Positions 8,305 through 10,744 of a stretch of DNA of 10,744 bases are shown here, in pieces (position 1 is the first letter of the stretch; each line of letters starts with the position of its first letter). The position numbers and the translations under genes were made by a program. Source of the DNA: SKLM01 sp041687115. Lineage in GTDB: Bacteria > Chloroflexota > Anaerolineae > B4-G1. The notes below the pieces were generated by a model. The model ran no database searches. It was given only the letters and a program-made list of their open reading frames with translations, and was not told the DNA's origin. The stretch is from contig JAWLCP010000089.1 in NCBI GenBank assembly GCA_041687115.1, forward strand, positions 1-10,744. Direction: 5' to 3'.

Positions 8305-8751
8305 CTAAGCCGTCGCCCGCGCTCCCTGGGCATCCCGATCCTCGAGGCATCTCCGACTGGATTGCTGCACTTCGGGCGTCAATGACTGCAGCTGCAATAG
8401 ATGCAGTGTCACGCCAATAGCTACCACGCCAAGTAGCGCCCGCATCCACCAGGATGCCACAGCAGTCAACGCTGCGGCCCCTATCACACCCCACAGAAGC
8501 ACCAGAGTGACGAGTCTGGCGCGCGGCCGCACCGCTCGGTACTCGACATAGTTGCGAACGTAGTCCCCGAACCACCTGTGATCGAGGAGCCAGTCATGCA
8601 GTCGCTGCGAACTGCGCATCCAGCAGCCTGCTGCCAGGAGCAGAAACGGTGTTGTTGGCAACAAGGGGACGAAGACCCCTAACAGCCCCAATCCCACGGC
8701 CACAACGCCCGCCGCAGTCAGGAAATACCTGCGAATGCTTGCTCCACTCAT
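8305..8751 (-). CDS. DUF454 (YbaN-like) membrane protein
   Basis: Small integral membrane protein of the DUF454/YbaN family, whose function is unknown to me. The 148 residues show the family signature FVPLLPTTPFLLLAAGCW (27-44) followed by RSSQRLHDWLLDHRWFGDYVRNY (46-68, given by key residues: the WLLDHRWFG core). Hydrophobic segments lie at about 10-42, 80-100 and 102-119. The tail after residue 125 is polar and less conserved. Its ATG overlaps the TGA of the upstream fur-like gene by 4 nt (ATGA at 8748-8751), so the two are translationally coupled and share the promoter near 9275. That places this protein in the regulator's own operon and suggests a role linked to metal or stress response, which is inference only. 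Confidence 0.88.
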   Translation of the reverse strand: MSGASIRRYFLTAAGVVAVGLGLLGVFVPLLPTTPFLLLAAGCWMRSSQRLHDWLLDHRWFGDYVRNYVEYRAVRPRARLVTLVLLWGVIGAAALTAVASWWMRALLGVVAIGVTLHLLQLQSLTPEVQQSSRRCLEDRDAQGARATA

Positions 8752-9224
8752 GCGCTACTGACGGAGTCCTCCGATTCCGGTTCTGTTGCTTTCTGCTGGC
8801 AGTCCGGGCAAATGCCGTAGAAATCGAGCCGGTGGCTGATCATCTGGTAGCCGGACTGCTGTGCTACCTGCTCAGCGAGGCCTTGAGCGGCACCCACATC
8901 GGGGTGCGTGATCTTCCGGCAGCGGACGCAGATCAGGTGGGGGTGTGGATCCGGCCTGTTGCCGTCGTACCGGTTGTCGTCGTGGCCGAAGCCCAGCTCC
9001 AACACCTCATCCAGGTCCTTGAGCAGATTCAGCGTCTTGTAGACTGTCGCCAGGCTGGTAGTGGGGAACTGGGCACGCAGCTGGTCGTACAGGTCCGCGG
9101 CGCTGGGATGCCCTTCGCTTGAGGCCAGGAGGCGCATAAGGGCGACGCGCTGGGGCGTCAGCCGGTGGCCCTCCTCGCGGACCCGGTCTGCCAACGCCTC
9201 GAACCTCGCTTGCGCATCGGCCAT
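8748..9224 (-). CDS. Fur/PerR-family metal-dependent transcriptional regulator
   Basis: DNA-binding repressor of the Fur superfamily (158 residues from the ATG at 9224). The winged-helix domain covers about 1-80 (RLTPQRVALMRLL at 21-33, TTSLATVYKTLNLL at 55-68). The metal/dimerisation domain follows, with structural zinc cysteines Cys99/Cys102 and Cys139/Cys142. Candidate regulatory-metal ligands are His39, Asp87, His94 and His96. The position of PerR Asp104 (Glu in many Fur proteins) is His107. The C-terminal half (SHRLDFYGICPDCQQK) is very PerR-like, but Fur, Zur or PerR cannot be decided by eye. Start: a promoter predicts transcription from about 9266, which favours ATG 9224 despite a poor Shine-Dalgarno. 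ATG 9263 (13 residues longer) would be nearly leaderless. The same frame is open up to 9611, but that extension looks non-coding. Its stop overlaps the DUF454 start (ATGA). Confidence 0.92.
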   Translation of the reverse strand: MADAQARFEALADRVREEGHRLTPQRVALMRLLASSEGHPSAADLYDQLRAQFPTTSLATVYKTLNLLKDLDEVLELGFGHDDNRYDGNRPDPHPHLICVRCRKITHPDVGAAQGLAEQVAQQSGYQMISHRLDFYGICPDCQQKATEPESEDSVSSA

Positions 9225-9253
9225 ACGACAATTGGCTCGCCTTCGGTCGTCTT

Positions 9254-9268
9254 CGAGAATCATTATCC
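9254..9268 (-). promoter_or_regulatory. Fur-box-like operator at the fur promoter
   Basis: GGATAATGATTCTCG (minus strand) matches the 7-1-7 Fur inverted repeat TGATAAT-N-ATTATCA at 11 of 14 defined positions and the PerR box less well (9 of 14). It covers the predicted transcription start just downstream of the -10, so binding would repress the regulator's own operon. Confidence 0.6.
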
Positions 9269-9272
9269 ATAA

Positions 9273-9301
9273 ATTATAGCCTGCACCTGAGACCGTGTCA
9301 A
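9273..9301 (-). promoter_or_regulatory. Consensus sigma-70 promoter of the fur-DUF454 operon
   Basis: On the minus strand a perfect -35 TTGACA (9296-9301), a 17-bp spacer and a perfect -10 TATAAT (9273-9278). The predicted start of transcription is near 9266. A full-consensus promoter is expected to be strong and fits a gene held in check by an overlapping operator. Confidence 0.9.
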
Positions 9302-9790
9302 GCCAAACAGACCGGGCCTTGGCAGCGGGTCTACGGAACGAGCGCAAGGAGAAAGCGGTGAGGGAATCGAGGGGAAGCGGCCTGGGACTGACTACCCTTC
9401 GAGAACGCCGTAGGCCTCCCGACCGAAGACGGTCCGCGCATTGACGACGTCCCAGGTCGCTCGAGCGCCTTCGCGACGCCCTGCCCGCGGCAGAAATCTG
9501 CGGCATAGTCGTGGATGTGTGTCGCTGTCGCATCGCCTCCAGGGGTGCCAGGAGGCGATCATACTCCGCCCAACCGCAGCCCGAATCTGCTGGGTCAGAG
9601 GTAGAACACAAGAACGCCAGACGCCCTCGGTCTCGCGACAGGCAGGTGGCGGATTACGTCCCTCGAGTGTTGCCGTTCAGATCGCTCTGGCTCCCCACCG
9701 GGCCAAAGCAGGCTGAGATTTCGTTCACTCTCTTCAGTACCCATACCCAGCCTAGCTCCCATTGAACACTGGCAAGGCTGCAACTACGGT
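9302..9790. other. Region without a clear gene between the hydrolase and fur promoter
   Basis: No complete gene can be supported in these 489 bp. On the minus strand, short protein-like stretches appear in different frames (AEYDRLLAPLEAM, then HIHDYAADFCRGQGVAKALER, then TWDVVNARTVFGREAYGVLEG with a stop at about 9391-9393). They could be pieces of one frameshifted, decayed gene, but I cannot name a family. No terminator with a T-run is seen after the hydrolase gene. Confidence 0.35.
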
Positions 9791-10558
9791 CTATTCAGCG
9801 GGGAGGTCCGAGACAGCTTCAAGTACTGGCAGGGTTTCCGCAATGATTCGCTCCTGCTGCGATTCGCGGCTGATAGTGGCCCGATGGTCTGCAGGATCAA
9901 TCCTGTAGGATCCAAACTGATGATGGTCGCCGCCCTCTATGCGGACATATCGTGTATCGGGGGGAAGCAAGGGCTTGCGCTCGCCAACGCTGGCATCGTT
10001 GACTCTCAGTTCGCGACTGCCGTAGATCGAAACTACAGGGATGTCGAGGCTGGAGAGGTCGGTGTTGTTGGGCGGGTAGGACGCCCATATCACCAAACCG
10101 TCAATGATATCTGCATGGTTGCCCGTGTACTGCGCCGCCATCGCACCGCCAACGGAGTGCCCCCCCATCACCCAGTGGTCCATCCGCGGGTAGTAGGCAA
10201 TGATCTCACCGGCCACCCCCGGATTGAACGCCGCCATGTTGATGGGCATTTTCGGAACGACAACCAGGTAGCCGTTCGATGCGATTTCGCGCATCAATGT
10301 GGCGTACGCTCGTGGATCGACCCTGCCCCCAGGATAGAAGACGAACGCCGTGGTTGGCGTGCTCTGTCTGGGCGTGAACGCCAGCCAGGGTTCATCCGTG
10401 ATCCAAACGACCTCGTCACTCTCGAGCGCTTTGATGGCCTCTGGCAGAGGCGGCCTGGCATAGGTTGCCCATCGAATGCCCCATAGGCTTGCGGCAAGCA
10501 GTATCACCCCGAGGATCGTGACCACCCACTTCAAGGACCGCTTTCTTGCACGCTTCAT
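9791..10558 (-). CDS. Membrane-anchored alpha/beta hydrolase
   Basis: Predicted serine hydrolase of the alpha/beta-fold family (alpha/beta-hydrolase_5-like), substrate unknown. The N-terminus MKRARKRSLK followed by a hydrophobic stretch (11-29) is an uncleaved signal anchor, placing the domain outside the membrane. Visible elements: an oxyanion-loop strand FVFYPGGRVDP at 72-82; the nucleophile elbow GGHSVGG at 132-138 with Ser135; a strand ending VVSIYGSREL at 175-184 that normally supplies the acidic residue; and GGDHHQFG at 209-216 with the catalytic His (212 or 213). 255 residues is a normal length. Start: ATG at 10558 without a good Shine-Dalgarno. A TACAAT -10-like hexamer only 9 nt upstream suggests a very short leader. 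It overlaps no neighbour, and the region after it lacks a clear gene. Confidence 0.88.
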   Translation of the reverse strand: MKRARKRSLKWVVTILGVILLAASLWGIRWATYARPPLPEAIKALESDEVVWITDEPWLAFTPRQSTPTTAFVFYPGGRVDPRAYATLMREIASNGYLVVVPKMPINMAAFNPGVAGEIIAYYPRMDHWVMGGHSVGGAMAAQYTGNHADIIDGLVIWASYPPNNTDLSSLDIPVVSIYGSRELRVNDASVGERKPLLPPDTRYVRIEGGDHHQFGSYRIDPADHRATISRESQQERIIAETLPVLEAVSDLPAE

Positions 10559-10565
10559 AGGTGAA

Positions 10566-10717
10566 TCATTGTAAGAGTCCGTTTGGCAGGACGCTGAACC
10601 TGCAGCTCAAGAACAGCCGAGCAACTATCAGCTTGTCGCGAATCGTCGAGTAAGCGTGGTCGGCCAATCCGTGTGGCGCTTGCGTCCCTTCGGTTTCGAT
10701 CCGGCGAGTCAAGGCAT
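10566..10717 (-). pseudogene. GntR-family regulator N-terminal remnant
   Basis: On the minus strand an ideal GGAGG (10726-10730) stands 8 nt before an ATG at 10717, but that frame stops at once (ATG CCT TGA). One base out of register, a TTG at 10712 opens a 48-codon frame reading GLADHAYSTIRDKLIVARL, which resembles the first helix of a GntR winged-helix domain (LAD-x-AY-x-x-IRDKLI). The match then breaks off and the frame stops at 10566, next to the hydrolase start. The simplest reading is a GntR gene with a frameshift at codon 2 and most of the gene lost. The family call rests on about 20 residues. Confidence 0.4.
10568..10573 (-). promoter_or_regulatory. Possible -10 element of the hydrolase gene
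   Basis: TACAAT on the minus strand, ending 9 nt before the ATG at 10558. No good -35 is found at 16-18 bp upstream. If real, the mRNA would be almost leaderless, which fits the missing ribosome binding site. Confidence 0.3.
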
Positions 10718-10744
10718 TGATTATACCTCCCGCATCTCAGTGGA

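Noticed and set aside
9225..9611. N-terminal extension of the Fur protein up to 9611
   Set aside because: It would run through the consensus promoter and operator, its translation is Arg/Ser-rich, and Fur proteins are about 140-160 residues long.

Overview
The window is a GC-rich bacterial chromosome segment with ordinary bacterial signals: AGGAG-type ribosome binding sites, TTGACA/TATAAT promoters, and TAA, TAG and TGA all used as stops. A Chloroflexota (Anaerolineae-like) origin is my best inference. The reasons are an archaeal/eukaryotic-type prolyl-tRNA synthetase, a lipoprotein solute-binding protein with a long Pro/Thr linker, an AcnX-type small subunit, and scattered small palindromic intergenic repeats. 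No phylogenetic test was possible here.

Left part, plus strand (1-4063): proS (prolyl-tRNA synthetase), then a family 5 solute-binding lipoprotein with no permease or ATPase genes beside it. A 100-bp intergenic element follows, bounded by two mutually inverted copies of a 15-nt palindrome, and then a stand-alone aconitase-X swivel (DUF126) small subunit. From 4060 to 4242, on the minus strand, lies a complete tRNA-Ser(CGA) unit: promoter, tRNA and intrinsic terminator. About 490 bp of gene-free DNA (4243-4731) carries repeat-like hairpins.

Right part, all minus strand (10717 down to 4732). In transcription order it holds: a GntR-regulator remnant; a membrane-anchored alpha/beta hydrolase; about 490 bp without a clear gene; a Fur/PerR-family regulator translationally coupled to a DUF454 membrane protein, behind a consensus promoter with a Fur-box-like operator; a decayed stretch in which an SRPBCC (AHSA1-like) gene with an in-frame stop runs into a truncated glyoxalase (VOC) fragment; a GNAT acetyltransferase; and katG (catalase-peroxidase).

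Functionally, the Fur/PerR regulator and KatG suggest an oxidative-stress or metal-response neighbourhood. A Fur-katG pairing is classical, but here the two are separated by about 1.7 kb of accessory and decayed genes. proS, the tRNA and the DUF126 protein look like unrelated housekeeping genes. I see no CRISPR array, phage module, transposase or clear new multi-gene system. The items most worth a second look are the paired-palindrome element before the DUF126 gene, the orphan AcnX small subunit, the unusual regulatory-site residue and autoregulatory operator of the Fur protein, and the inverted-repeat-flanked block of gene remnants.
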